DNA of 64,000 nucleotides from Haberlea rhodopensis (taxonomy: Eukaryota > Streptophyta > Magnoliopsida > Lamiales > Gesneriaceae): contig CAJQUN010000003.1 in NCBI GenBank assembly GCA_907163345.1, forward strand, positions 29,651,879-29,715,878, read 5' to 3'. The position numbers and the translations under genes are program-made. Numbering within the stretch: position 1 is the stretch's first letter; every line of letters starts with the position of its first letter. Under the pieces are notes generated by a model. It saw nothing but the letters and a program-made list of their open reading frames with translations, did no database searches and was not told the DNA's origin. Shown here piece by piece: positions 47,645-58,902 of the stretch.

Positions 47645-48690
47645 TCAGAAGCAACCATCAAAGAGCGGCTGCCGCGCATAGTAAATATCGTATGATACCA
47701 CGAATGGGTCTTCATTCAGTATGCCCTCAAGCTTGGCAAGATATGAACAATGTAGGCTCGTCGCTCCAACAACATTCTTCATGAAATAGTAGGCGTGAGA
47801 GAATGATTCTTGATTTGGCTTCATATCTTGGAGGATGTAGTGCGGTGAAGTTGGCATCGATGGAAAATACGGATCCACATATAGCATAGAACATGTCTCC
47901 ATCGATGGCTCAAATCGGAATCATCGAAAGTCTCTTCCTTCTCCAACATCACACTCCACTCATCTTCCTTTTGGAATTCCTCAGATAATTCCGCCAATGT
48001 AAGCTCAATTTCTGTAAGAGGCTCGCATTCCCTTGAATCTTCAACACTAGTAGGATCACTCCCCCAAACTTGGTTGGTTGAGTGTTCATCATCATATAAC
48101 CAAACTCGATTCGTTGCCTCTTGATTTGTAGCCCTCATCTCTTCCTCTTGGCAGCTAGTTGAAATTGTTTCCACGATGACTGTCATTTGCTGCTCTAGGT
48201 GACGCATAGAGTTGGTTTGGCACGCCAAACTGTTCTCAGTTGATGCCATGAATCTTATTAAGGTATCTTCTAACTGCGTCGTGACATCTGCAGAACTACC
48301 TCTCCTCTCTTCATGATGTTCAAATGGTTGTGGCGTATCAATAGGGTAGTGAGGCTCCGGTGGGTATTGGTGACTCCAACCTTGTAGTGAAGGATCACAA
48401 TGCCAGTGATGATCGAAGTCCGCCATATCATTGAACAGGTGCATCACACTATCCTCATCTCTATCGATCAGGGGACACCCAGTTATCAGTGCTCCGCTCA
48501 ATACCCATTCGCGTGTCTGTGCATCTAGCCCTTTGAAAAAATATTGCATGAGAGTATAGTTCAAAAAATTGTGATACCGGAATGTGTTGGCCAATTCATT
48601 GAATCTCTCCCAAACAGCGTAGAACGGTTCGAAACGTTGTTGGGCAAAGCTTGTGAAGGCTTGTTGATGTAGCATCTCCAAGTACCTCAC
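47645..48690 (-). pseudogene. gag remnant of the Athila/Tat-like element
   Basis: A 289-codon frame 48690-47821, with another phase continuing to 47645. The first ~65 residues hold the C-terminal end of the gypsy gag domain (FYAVWERFNELANTFRYHNF, YFFKGLDAQTREWVLSGA). The rest is a variable, acidic, Gln/Glu-rich tail without a zinc knuckle. The N-terminal half of the gag domain is missing: upstream sequence runs straight into the leader and PBS. Confidence 0.75.
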
Positions 48691-48836
48691 AAGACAAACA
48701 AAACAAAAACAAAAATAAATTTATATAATTTTTTTTTCTTTTTCGAATGAAATAATAAAAAAAATTGGCTAAATTACAATTAACTAATCTCGTATGATAT
48801 TATACAAATTAGTCCCCGGCAACGGCGCCAAAAACT

Positions 48837-50350
48837 TGATCGCTTTTATTTTAAACAATTAATTCTCAGTGTAGCGATTCTACCGCAAGTTCACGGTGTC
48901 AAGTTTTAGTATAGTGATATATAAGAAAGGATGTCGAACCCACAGAGACTAACGTATAAGTACCAAATAAAATTAGCAAAACTATATTTAGCCTACGAAA
49001 AAGATAAATAATTAACTAATTAAACTAAAGACTTAAAAATAAAACAACTCCTTTGAAAATGCGAATGAATTCCGCTCAAAAAATCTATCAAGATGTTCGT
49101 TTAATTGTGTATCGTCAATGATTTGTTTGTTAAAACAATTACTTATCAATCAATTCTTAAGGTGACGAATTTCCGAATATAATCAATACACTTTCTCGAG
49201 CTGTATTGAAACTAGTAATAAATTGACACAAGTAACTCTCGTTCACTTAAACCAATTTAATACCGAATAAGTCTCTATGAAAACCGTTGATCTTTAAATC
49301 TTTCAATTTAAAGTGACCATGTATGTGATTTAATCTCTCGATCTAAATCTTAAACATACAACATGAATTATTTTAGCGTATTATAATTTTATCTCTCGAT
49401 CTCAATTATAATTCACAATATCAATCAAAGATAGCTAGGCTTTGATAGCATGAAGCATATAATTCATGAACAAAAGATATTGATTCACTCAAACACAACC
49501 AAATCAAAGATTCAAACACAAAATTCCTTAAACTTGATAAAATAAACCAGATTAAATTCAAATCAAATTTAACAAGATGCTTAATCGTCTCTCAACCTCA
49601 AAAACATCAAATAAATATGAAAATCAAATTAATCTAGAGTTTAGAAATACGATAAACGTAGGAGCGACTCTGTGCGTTGAACAATCTTTCTTCTCTCGCT
49701 TCGTTCCTTGCACTTCAAAGGATTCTTCAACCTTCTCTTGTTCTGGGTAGATGAAAGGTGGCTAAAGAATATTTAGGTCTGATTCTATTCAGAATTATGG
49801 ATGTAATTTTATTGCCTCTTTTCCTTATTTATAGAGGAGGGAAGATATGGAAGTGTTTCCAAAAATCAAAACCAAATCAAGCTTTTAAAATTCTGAAAAT
49901 TCTCCGTCTCGATCGATCGGTCATTAAGTCTCGATCGATCGAGCGCCTTCAGCTTCCGAGTATGAGTTTCTCTGCCTTGCTCGATCGATCGAGATGAAGC
50001 TTCCGATCGATCGAGCTTTCTTCACATTTTCTTGCCAACTCTCTGCCTCTCTCGATCGATCGAGCTGGTGATTCCGATCGATCGAGCTCTGAAATTTAAT
50101 GTTGGCCAAAACTTCTGCCTTTGTCGATCGATCGACCTCCTGTTCCGATTGATCGAGAACGTCAGGATTCAAATTCATCATTTATTTGCTTGATTTGATC
50201 CGCTTTCTTCCTTGTAGCTCAATTCTTCCACATTCCACCTAGATTCCTGAAACAATCAAAGAAATACCAGAAAGCATAACATCTTCACGGAATCTACACA
50301 GAAATATATATAAATCAAAGCCCAAATACGCGTAATAATCAACCCTATCA
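48837..50350 (-). repeat. 5' LTR of the Athila/Tat-like element with CGATCGATCG motifs
   Basis: 1514 bp. Eight palindromic CGATCGATCG-type words between 49906 and 50160, spaced about 20-50 bp apart, mostly intact here. Confidence 0.9.
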
Positions 50351-50384
50351 ACCCTCCTCTAAACACTCAAGTCCGATCCTAACA

Positions 50385-50697
50385 AGGATTTTTTACATTA
50401 TTTTATTATTGTTATTAGCTATATTCATCAAATTATTTTTCTGTATTAAGCATCTTATTAGTTAAGCATCTTATTGCTTTTTTGATTCAAATTATAATTT
50501 TTAAACCTAATTTTTATGTCCCAATTTGATTGGGGAGAAATGGGTAATAGTATTCGGGGCTTATTTTTCCCACGAAACATCGTGAAAAAAATTATTCTAT
50601 GCATTGGGACATAGCCTATTTACAAAAAAAAATTTGTTTTTATATTTTTCACGCGAGAGATTTGATTTATTGTTTTCAAAAGTTTTTAATTGTTTTT
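50385..50697. other. AT-rich sequence between LTRs
   Basis: Ends with 50641-50693, an inverted copy of 43471-43520. No gene. Confidence 0.5.
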
Positions 50698-52363
50698 TGT
50701 TAGGTTTTAGAAACACGAATAATCTTGGTTTTGATGTTAACAAAACTTGATATTGTGTTGCTAACATATTTCATCAAGTGTGCAGTGAATAAATGATATT
50801 ATACAGCTTGATGATGTGCTAAGAAATGACTTTGAGTTTGGTTGCTGAAATGAGAATTCAGCATCCAATAGACCCCGAGCATTGTTGACTAAATCAATCA
50901 TATCTCATAGCTCGGACATCGAAACGACGTACTTCTAAAGGGGTTGAATATCAAACTCAATTCTCTACAAGTCGTATTTCAGGCCAGCAGACTAGATTCG
51001 AAGGTTTACTTGACGAAAACATGTCTGCAGGTGTCTGCTGGTACAAAGATGAAACAACAGCGGACAGATTGGAGCAGCTGTGGTATATTGGATCATAACT
51101 CTCAGCTCGCTTATCGAAACGGGATGGTTCAGTATGGGTTGGAAAGCTAAGATGAAGATCTACAGATCATATTTAGAACCAAAAGATTGAATCGGACGTT
51201 AAGATAGCCAAACAGCTTCTGCAAGTCACGCCATGTGCTGTTATATCCAGCAAACTTACAGGAGGAGCATCGCCTGGTATTTCGAGCATAACTCTCTCAT
51301 ACAAACTTGAAATCAAGCGATTCTTGATTCCATGGAAATCTAAGAGAAATGACTCAAACTTTCATGTAGATCACTTTGTCCAGAAATCAATAAATCAAGA
51401 GCTATAACCAAGAGAACAAAATAGCAGACTTTGGACAGCAGGGTACCAGTAGCCTTAGGCAGCGGACTTTGAACCAGTAGAGGCCAGTGGACTTTGAACC
51501 AGTAGATGACAGCGCACTCGACCAGTGGACTTCCAAAAATAGCACAGAAAGCAGAATATGACCGTTGCAATGTTTGAAAGCTTACCAAAACTGTCCCAAC
51601 ACCTATATTCTTGTATCTAACGTATATATTATTACTTGTTGCTATATATACATGATTTGGAAGCTCAATAACAGCTGATTGAAGATCAATCCAAGCCTTC
51701 CAAAGCAAACCCACTTGAAATTCAATTGGGGAACTTCAAAGACAAAAGCTGATAAATGAAGAGCACTCCCCAAACCTTTGGCACCTCTTACCGTGTTGTA
51801 TCAGATTCATTATGGAATCATTTGTGACTTTGTATTCACTCTATTCATTGTATTTGTGAGCTAAAATAGAAGAGTGAGTATCATTGTAACACTTGGTGAT
51901 TTATCACAAATGAGTGAGGTATTTCCATGTGAGACTTTAAAGAACATGAACTTTGTGATTTTGTCTGGGCCAGGAGTTTAGACTATCTGTGTGGTATTAG
52001 CCTAAGTAGGTTGTATACTAAAAAGTGTAAACCAAATCTTCTAGTGTATCACCATGAGATGGAAGAAAGGGAGACGTAGAAGCGTTTGTGTTTCAAACTT
52101 CCAGAAACAAATTCTTATGTTATTTACTTTACTGCATTTATTTTCCTTACTGTTTTTACATATTTTATTGCATACCTTTAAAATATCTTTCAAATGGTTA
52201 ATATGTTATAGAGCGGGTTATGTCGAGTGTCTTCCGCTCGGTTTTGTAACAGAACTCGATATAATATCTCGGTGCAATTATTTCAAGAACACGAGATATT
52301 GAAGCTCAAGTTAGTTGAACTCGGGAGTGGATTGACCAACCACCCCCCGAATCGATCCTAACA
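50698..52363 (+). repeat. Sirevirus-like LTR, plus orientation
   Basis: 1666 bp, TGTTAGG...CCTAACA, followed by AG and a tRNA-Met PBS (52366-52377). A TATA-like 'ctatatatac' lies at ~51642; repeats on 'gactttgaaccagtag' at 51440-51540 precede it. The same family as 39966-41521 and 60781-62647, in the opposite orientation. Confidence 0.85.
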
Positions 52364-52365
52364 AG

Positions 52366-52377
52366 TGGTATCAGAGC
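52366..52377 (+). promoter_or_regulatory. Primer binding site (initiator tRNA-Met)
   Basis: TGGTATCAGAGC, two bases from the LTR end. Only ~190 bp of internal sequence follows before inverted LTR material begins. Confidence 0.88.
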
Positions 52378-52562
52378 CAGGTTGCATGTTCGATTCCCAT
52401 GAGTTATAGAGAGTGCAATTATTGGGGGAGGGATTGCGGGGGTTCAACAATTGCCTCTAATTTGTGATCGGTCGAACACATGGCGCTTGTGCTAGTATAT
52501 GGTTGAAAAGATTGATTTTGCGCCATTACCCTTACTATAGTTATTGGTAAAGCGGTAAGCGT

Positions 52563-53807
52563 TCAATATGATTGATTTAGTCAACAATGATCGGGGTCTA
52601 CTGGATGCTGAATTCTCATTTCAGCAATCAAATTCAAAGTCGTTTCTTAGCACATCATCAAGCTGTATAATCTCATATATTCACTGCACACTTGATGAAA
52701 TATGTTAGCAACACAATAACAAGTTTTGTTAACATCAAAGTCAAGATTTTTTGGGTTTCCAAAACCCAACAATCTCCCCCTTTTTGATGATCACAAAACT
52801 TGAATAAAAATATGAACATTAAAGCACAATGTTGCATAACAAGAAAAAACAAGAAAAATCATATTTTTTAAACAACATAATTCTCTCCCTTTTTGTGTGA
52901 ATCAAAAAGGAAGACAAATAAAATTTACTCCCCCTCAAGGATTGAGATTAAACTTTCCCCCTTAATTTTAAAATGTTTGAAAATTTGAGCAAGTGAGGGG
53001 CAAATGGGGTAGGCTAAAACAAATTAAAAAAATGCAATGCACATTAATTTTTAAACAAAATTAACCTCTTTTTATGATGGATGAAGCATACTTGGCAACA
53101 AATTTGAATTTCTTGACAAAACTCAACAATGTCCATTTCGTCTTTCAGCGGTGGGAGCACACTTAGTCCAACTTTGTGGAATAAACTGTATCTCCTCGTG
53201 AAGACTTAGGCTGCAAGACCTATACCTTTACGATCCTCTATGAGTCTAGTTTGCAACGCAAAAAACGGTTTGTCATTTGGACATCATGGCGTGACTTGCA
53301 GAAGCTTTTTGGCCATCTTAACGTCCGATTCAGTCTTTGACTTTCAAATATGACTTGTAGATCTTTGTCTTAGCTTTCCAACTCATACTGAATCGTCTCG
53401 TTCCGATAAGCGAGCTAGGAGTTATGCCCAACAGACTGACAGTTGCTTGCTGTAACAACTTGCTTTTTCTTCGCGGTACAGCTCGATCTTGCAGGCGTCT
53501 TTTCGCCTTGATAACATTCGAACTAGCCGATCTGTTGTGAAATATGACTTTTAGTATTTTGAGTTGGCTGTCAATCTCTTTGGAAGCACGCCATTTTGAT
53601 ATCCGAGCTATGAGATATGATCGAAACAATCTGCTCTGCCAGGATTTCAGTCTTGGTCCTGCTTGATATTTTCAAGCTACTTCTTTGTAATTCATCAAGC
53701 TCTTAATTATGATCATGAACTGCACACTTGATGAAATATGTTAGCAACACAATAACAAGTTTTGTTAACATCAAAACCCGGATTATTCGGGTTTCCAAAA
53801 CCCAACA
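52563..53807 (-). mobile_element. Chimeric Sirevirus-like fragments, minus orientation
   Basis: A 3' LTR piece 52563-52771, a polypurine tract 52772-52786, internal remnant to about 53283 (similar to 39155-39620), then a second LTR piece 53284-53807 ending CCCAACA. Together with the plus-strand LTR at 50698 it forms a head-to-head rearranged set without coding sequence. Confidence 0.75.
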
Positions 53808-55382
53808 GAATAGTATCAGGTGTCAATCCAAAGCCAAGATCTGCCTAAAGCTATTTTGTATACTCGACTTATGATTATGTCATACGAGTATTCTAATTCT
53901 TGATACTATTTTTTCATGAGCTCGATGAGTCGAATCTTTTGACAAATTATAATCGAATTGTATTTACTTCTATTCGTATTCTCTTGGTCTTTCACGATGA
54001 AAATAGAATGTGTTGAATATCCGAAGCAGATATCTCAGATTACATACGCGAAATATTTTTGATCAATCCATCTAGCCCGAATGTGGATTGCACATGATGG
54101 TGATCTTTCTATCATGTTATTTAGTGGGATATTTGTATTGATATTTCTTATCGATAGCAAAAAATATGAAAATATCACATCTCTTATGCGATTAACTCAA
54201 GCGAGTCAAATTTTTCTTAGATCAGAGGAGCGTAACTTTTGTTCTTTGATTTACCACCGAATCTGTCATTCTGAAATAAAAAAGAATAGGACAGAGCTGA
54301 AATCGATATCTCAGTTTCCTATTAGGAAATTATTATGTATGACAAGCTATCCAAATGGAAGTTTGGATGATCGAAGTGATACCCTTGGGCCACGTCATTT
54401 CTCAACGTAGCATTTCTGTTGATTCATGAGGTCCGATGTTTCATGGTTTAGCGGGATTCCAAATGTCAATTTATTGAAAGGTTTTGTTTTTGAAAAATGG
54501 CTAAACCTATTACTCAACTGACATAAAAAAGTTGAAAATGTATTTAGTCAGATGAGTATGAAATTTGTTTTCTTGAGACCCTGTATATAGTTTTGAACTA
54601 GTAACAAATGTTTTATTTTAAACATTTGACGTCATTATTTATATATGGGAAAATTTGTTTTTATTCGGACCACAAGAACTTAAAATATTTATTCTTTCAA
54701 TCCGATCTAAATAATAGACAACACAGGTTGATGAATCTTTTGAAGGATTACAATGGTGAAGCTCAATATCATCATAGACGAATGAATGTCGCTACGGCTG
54801 TACTCAATCGTAAAGTCCACGAGTCTGTTCTAGCTTTTGTTCGTATCCCCAATTACATGCTGATATTTATAGATTTGACTGAGCTTTTCACTCATACCAA
54901 AAATCCCATCATTGTATCAGCATTTCAAGTTGAGTCGGAATTTATTCTAAACATCAGACAAGCCTAACGTATTGATGTTCAAACTCAGAAATCTTTAGAA
55001 TTTGTATCTTCAGGACATCCTTTTAGCTTTCAAATATCTTCTGATAGTTTTTACAACTTAATAGTTGATAAGTTCTTCCTGATAATTCTGATTTACCTCT
55101 GTCATTATTCCTGAAGTTCATGACTGTAAAGACAGTATCTACCCTGAAGACGAAATATGCATATGACTCTGAGACCTCAGTTCTGATGGCGATATATGAG
55201 ATAAGACGTTACTGATGCATTGTCAAATGTTGAATCAATATCGATCATTCGTGTTAAACATCTTGTTTGCATTTTGGATCGTTAGGTCCTGTCGTGTATT
55301 CTGATCCGTATGTTGTTTTCAGCGTTGATCTGAATCTATGTTTGAGATTTCGAGGACGAAATCTGTTTAAGTGGGGGAGAAA
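53808..55382 (+). pseudogene. Ty3/gypsy pol remnant (RT to RNase H/integrase edge), heavily decayed
   Basis: The clearest part is 54608-54967, RNase H: FYSDHKNLKYLFFQSDLN, RQHRLMNLLKDYNGEAQYHHRRMN, VLNRKVHESVLA, recognisable as the gypsy RNase H C-terminus. Before it, weak RT-like words are broken by stops. The end reads 'tttcgaggacgaaat...gtgggggagaa', the standard gypsy tail and polypurine tract before the 3' LTR. Confidence 0.85.
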
Positions 55383-56455
55383 TGTAAGGCCCCGTGATTT
55401 GATTACTGTTAATTAAATATAATTTGGGAATTTATTAATAATTAATTTGGAATTAATTAATTAGAAGTGAAATTTACAATATGAATGTCAACTGACAATT
55501 TAATTGGAACATAAGATAATTTTGAAATGGTAAAATAAACTCCGACAAAATTTTTAAAATATTTCATTAAAAATGAAGAATTTATTTTTGTGTTATACTA
55601 GTTGATATAAATCACAGGTATTGTTATACATTCAATGTATCAGTACGCCGTTGACACTCCGATGTATATAACTGGGCCAGGATACAACGATTAATATGTA
55701 ATGTTGGTCATTTACAAAACACATACACCCTGTTTCCCGTCTGCTTAGTACTCTCATCCCGACCCTTCACCATAAACGTCGCGCGCTCGCCATCGTCCGG
55801 CCACCTACCGGTACGTCCGACCTACCACCGTGTTCCCTACTGTCAGGCGCAACTTTCCACACCAGGAATCCATGGTGTGAGTTTCTTATTCCGTTCGATT
55901 TTTGCCATAAAAGTTTGATTTGCGATTTTTAGGGTTCATGTAGTTTTTGGTTCGATTTCTTCCTTTTAACCATAGCTTAGTTTGAATTCAGTTGTGCAAA
56001 CTCTCAACCTCACTATGACCGATGTTTCCCTCGTCGCCCCTACAACCACCATGTCGTGCATGCAAGGCTCGGTTACTGTTCACGAAAAATGGATAAACTT
56101 GTTTTCGATTTTTCCAGATTTTAAATCAAAATTTTGGCCTTCATTAGGAGCTTTAATTATTGAATGTATTATGGTATGGCTTTGTTATGGTTTTGAAGCA
56201 TTATTGTGCGAAAATCTTGGAGTTTAGAATTCAAAATTTATGTTGCTTGTAGACTTGAATTCTTGTTGTTTTGTACACGATTTTTATGTGGTTTTTGGCC
56301 CAAAACCTTGCATGTGAGATCAATCTGCCCAGCTAATATTTTCGAACTCTACTATGTTTTGAGGAGTTCTTTTGGGGGAAAATTGATGGAATTTTTGGGG
56401 CATTTGATGCTGTTAGAATTGTTGGTTGTTACTCATAAACGATTGTAGTACCTTG
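55383..56455 (+). repeat. 3' LTR of the gypsy remnant, interrupted
   Basis: Starts TGTAAGGCCCCG right after the polypurine tract. It is cut at 56455 by the copia LTR; the rest should lie beyond the right edge. Frames inside (55982-56448) show no motif. Confidence 0.75.
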
Positions 56456-57928
56456 TGTTGGGATATGCCCTAAGACAAGTCATTAGATGATTGTTTATGA
56501 CATACAATGTATTATGATTTTATAAATGGCGAATCATTATTATATATTATTCGAATATCTGTGCAATATGAATTGATATATAAGTTAATGTCCTTAGAAT
56601 AATATTGTATTATTCTTAAAGATTGTCCCTAGTCAAGTATTATCATAAATCAGGATAATGATAATACATTGAGACTAGTATGTTTTGATTGATGAATTAA
56701 TTCATGGATATGAGATATCAAATCAACACATGGGTACATGTTAGAGAACAATGTACTGGACAGACCCACCATGAGAATGCTACATGGATATTTATATAAG
56801 TGTCATAAGTAATTCTCATAGTGATAATAATGTATGTAATCCTTACGACTTGAGATCATCAGAGATCCCAACATAAGGAGTTATGTATCTTGATATTGTC
56901 AAACGTTACCTGTAACAGGGTAAACTATAAAGGCAACTATTGGATACACTACGAATTATGTAGAGGGATGTTGATTGATCAAGATAGGATTTGTCCCTCC
57001 TATATAACAGGAGAAGTGTTTGGGCCCTTGATCAAGTAAGACTAAAATGCATGGTCGTGCTCGAATGAGTCGATATATGATATCGAGCTTATTCGTTTAT
57101 TCTAGTTCTACTTGGGGATCAAGAAATAGAGATTGAATATACGAGTATGACTATTCCATGACTCATGTTCAATCTAAACACATGGACAAAGGGATTAAGT
57201 TACATGGTTAATATTATCACAAGTTCTAAGGTTATGTCGAGTCAATGACATTCTTGTAATTTGGGTAGCCTTGATGTGTTGCTAGATACCGCTCATTGCT
57301 TGTGACATAAAATGAGATTTTATGTCACTGCCAACATTACAAGATCTTATCGGGTCGCACAAAAGATTAAATTGATAAAGGGAATTAGATTCATTGGATG
57401 AATTAATTAATTAAGAAGAGTCTTAATTAAATGATTATAAGGATTTAATTAAATCATGGGTTTAGGCCCATGAGGCTTTGAGAAAGCCTTGAACCTTAAT
57501 TAAATCCTACATATATAATTAGATAACAAGGTGATTGATTTGATTAATCCTACATATAAAAAACCTAGCCACCAACATAAGAAGCTCTCGGCCACCTCTC
57601 AACAAAAGTCTCTCGGCCGCCGCCTTGATCTTTTGTGTTTCCGGCCATCTTCATTCGATTTAGAATCGTGTGTGGTTATTGTTCCGGTTTAAGAACGAGT
57701 CTAGCAACTTGTTCTTAAATCCCCTTTTCGATTTGATCGTGTGGATACCGTAGAGACAAAGGTGCAAACTTTTGTTTGTGACACGTGGTGCTACAACGAG
57801 GAATCTGCATCAAACACGCTACAAGGGTGAGACTCTTTAATCATTCCGATATGAATACTCTGTATAGGTCCATGGTTAGGGAATCCATATTTTATTTCCG
57901 CTGTGCATTGCTTGTTGGATTCCTTACA
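56456..57928 (+). repeat. 5' LTR of the copia element
   Basis: 1473 bp, TGTTGGGATATGCCC...CCTTACA. Its family member in reverse is at 58908-60248. Confidence 0.9.
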
Positions 57929-57929
57929 G

Positions 57930-57942
57930 TGGTATCAGAGCC
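57930..57942 (+). promoter_or_regulatory. Primer binding site (initiator tRNA-Met)
   Basis: TGGTATCAGAGCC one base after the LTR. Confidence 0.9.
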
Positions 57943-58179
57943 GTGTACAAAGCTCATATCGGAATTATATTGTTAATCGTTTAATCATATTTAGAATTAT
58001 ATTGCATGCTTTAAAACTGTATAATTCATATATGATATGGAATAAATTGAGTTTGTGAAATCATCGTAAAATTATATATGATATAATTGACTATTTATGT
58101 ATACGATACACAAAAGCGAAAACCGAGCCCATAGCTCTTTGTGGTTCGGCCACCACCATCACAAATGACCCACGACTGC

Positions 58180-58550
58180 CACATGAGGGCTAGGGTTTTC
58201 GAACCCTTGGCTCGAGATGGTTTAGCCGTTGTGGCTAATAATTGTGCATGGAAGTGTCGAAACATGGCTAGGGTTTAGAACCCTCCTCTTGGCTCGAAAA
58301 TTTTAATTAGCGGCGCATGGCTCACGATAAATGATATGTGACGGCTAGGGCCACATGAGGGCTAGGGTTTTCGAACTCATTGGCTCGAGATGGTCAAGAC
58401 GCCAACGTCATGAATCGTGCATGAAAGGCCGAGAACTAAAACAAAGTTTTCGAACCATTGTGGCTCGTGACGGCTAGGGTTTCGAACCCTAATGGCTCAC
58501 GGCCATCGTCACCAAAATTTAGGGTTTCGAACCCTCATGGTTGGACGTAG
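58180..58550 (+). repeat. Leader repeats CTAGGGTTT...CGAACCCT...GGCTCG
   Basis: Five or more diverged copies of a 'ggctagggttttcgaacccttggctcgagatgg' type unit, cut by variable spacers. Each contains telo-box-like AGGGTTT next to a near-palindrome AGGGTTTCGAACCCT. Confidence 0.75.
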
Positions 58551-58902
58551 ACTTTTGGGCTAAGTTTCCGTGACATGTGATGTCCCGAGCGTACGATAAT
58601 TTCATAAAATTTATTTTACAGTTTTAATTAGAATTAAAATTTTAAAATGTTTAGAATTTAATTAATTAAATGTTATAGCATGTTATACGTGTTGTTTGAG
58701 CATGGTGCATGGTTATAGCCCTATGCCCTATTAGATAGGAGTTTGTGAATGTTTGTAATTTAATACGGTCTGCGAGTCGTGCTTCTCTATTTTTCTGAAT
58801 GTATTCCCTCCCCTATGCTCCCCCTCGAATGTAACTCGAGGAATTCTCTAAATCATGTAATTGTTATATAGTTTAGTTAGAGTTTTTATTGATGGAGATC
58901 AA

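Larger units (their letters stand above)
44603..50350 (-). mobile_element. Athila/Tat-like Ty3/gypsy element, gag only
   Basis: LTRs 44603-46098 and 48837-50350 in minus orientation (TGATA...CGATCA), PBS TGGCGCCGTTGCCGGGG at 48814-48830, polypurine tract (minus TTTGGGGGAG) at about 46099-46108. The flanks are ACCCC and ACCCT, a near-perfect 5-bp duplication. The internal region is only 2.7 kb with a gag remnant; no pol, so it would need enzymes supplied by another element. Confidence 0.9.
43526..50389 (+). mobile_element. Sirevirus-like solo LTR, split by a gypsy element
   Basis: The LTR runs 43531-44602 and resumes 50351-50384 (TGTTAG...CCTAACA), with target duplication AGGAT at 43526-43530 and 50385-50389. 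About 1.1 kb without the insert. No internal region or PBS follows, so it is a solo LTR. Plus orientation: a GATCAG-rich array at 43556-43720, TATA-like 'ctatataaag' at about 43966, and the conserved 'gaagaaggggagac' block near 44360. Confidence 0.88.

Noticed and set aside
55982..56448. Two plus-strand frames in the gypsy LTR
   Set aside because: They overlap in different phases, show no motif and sit inside an LTR.
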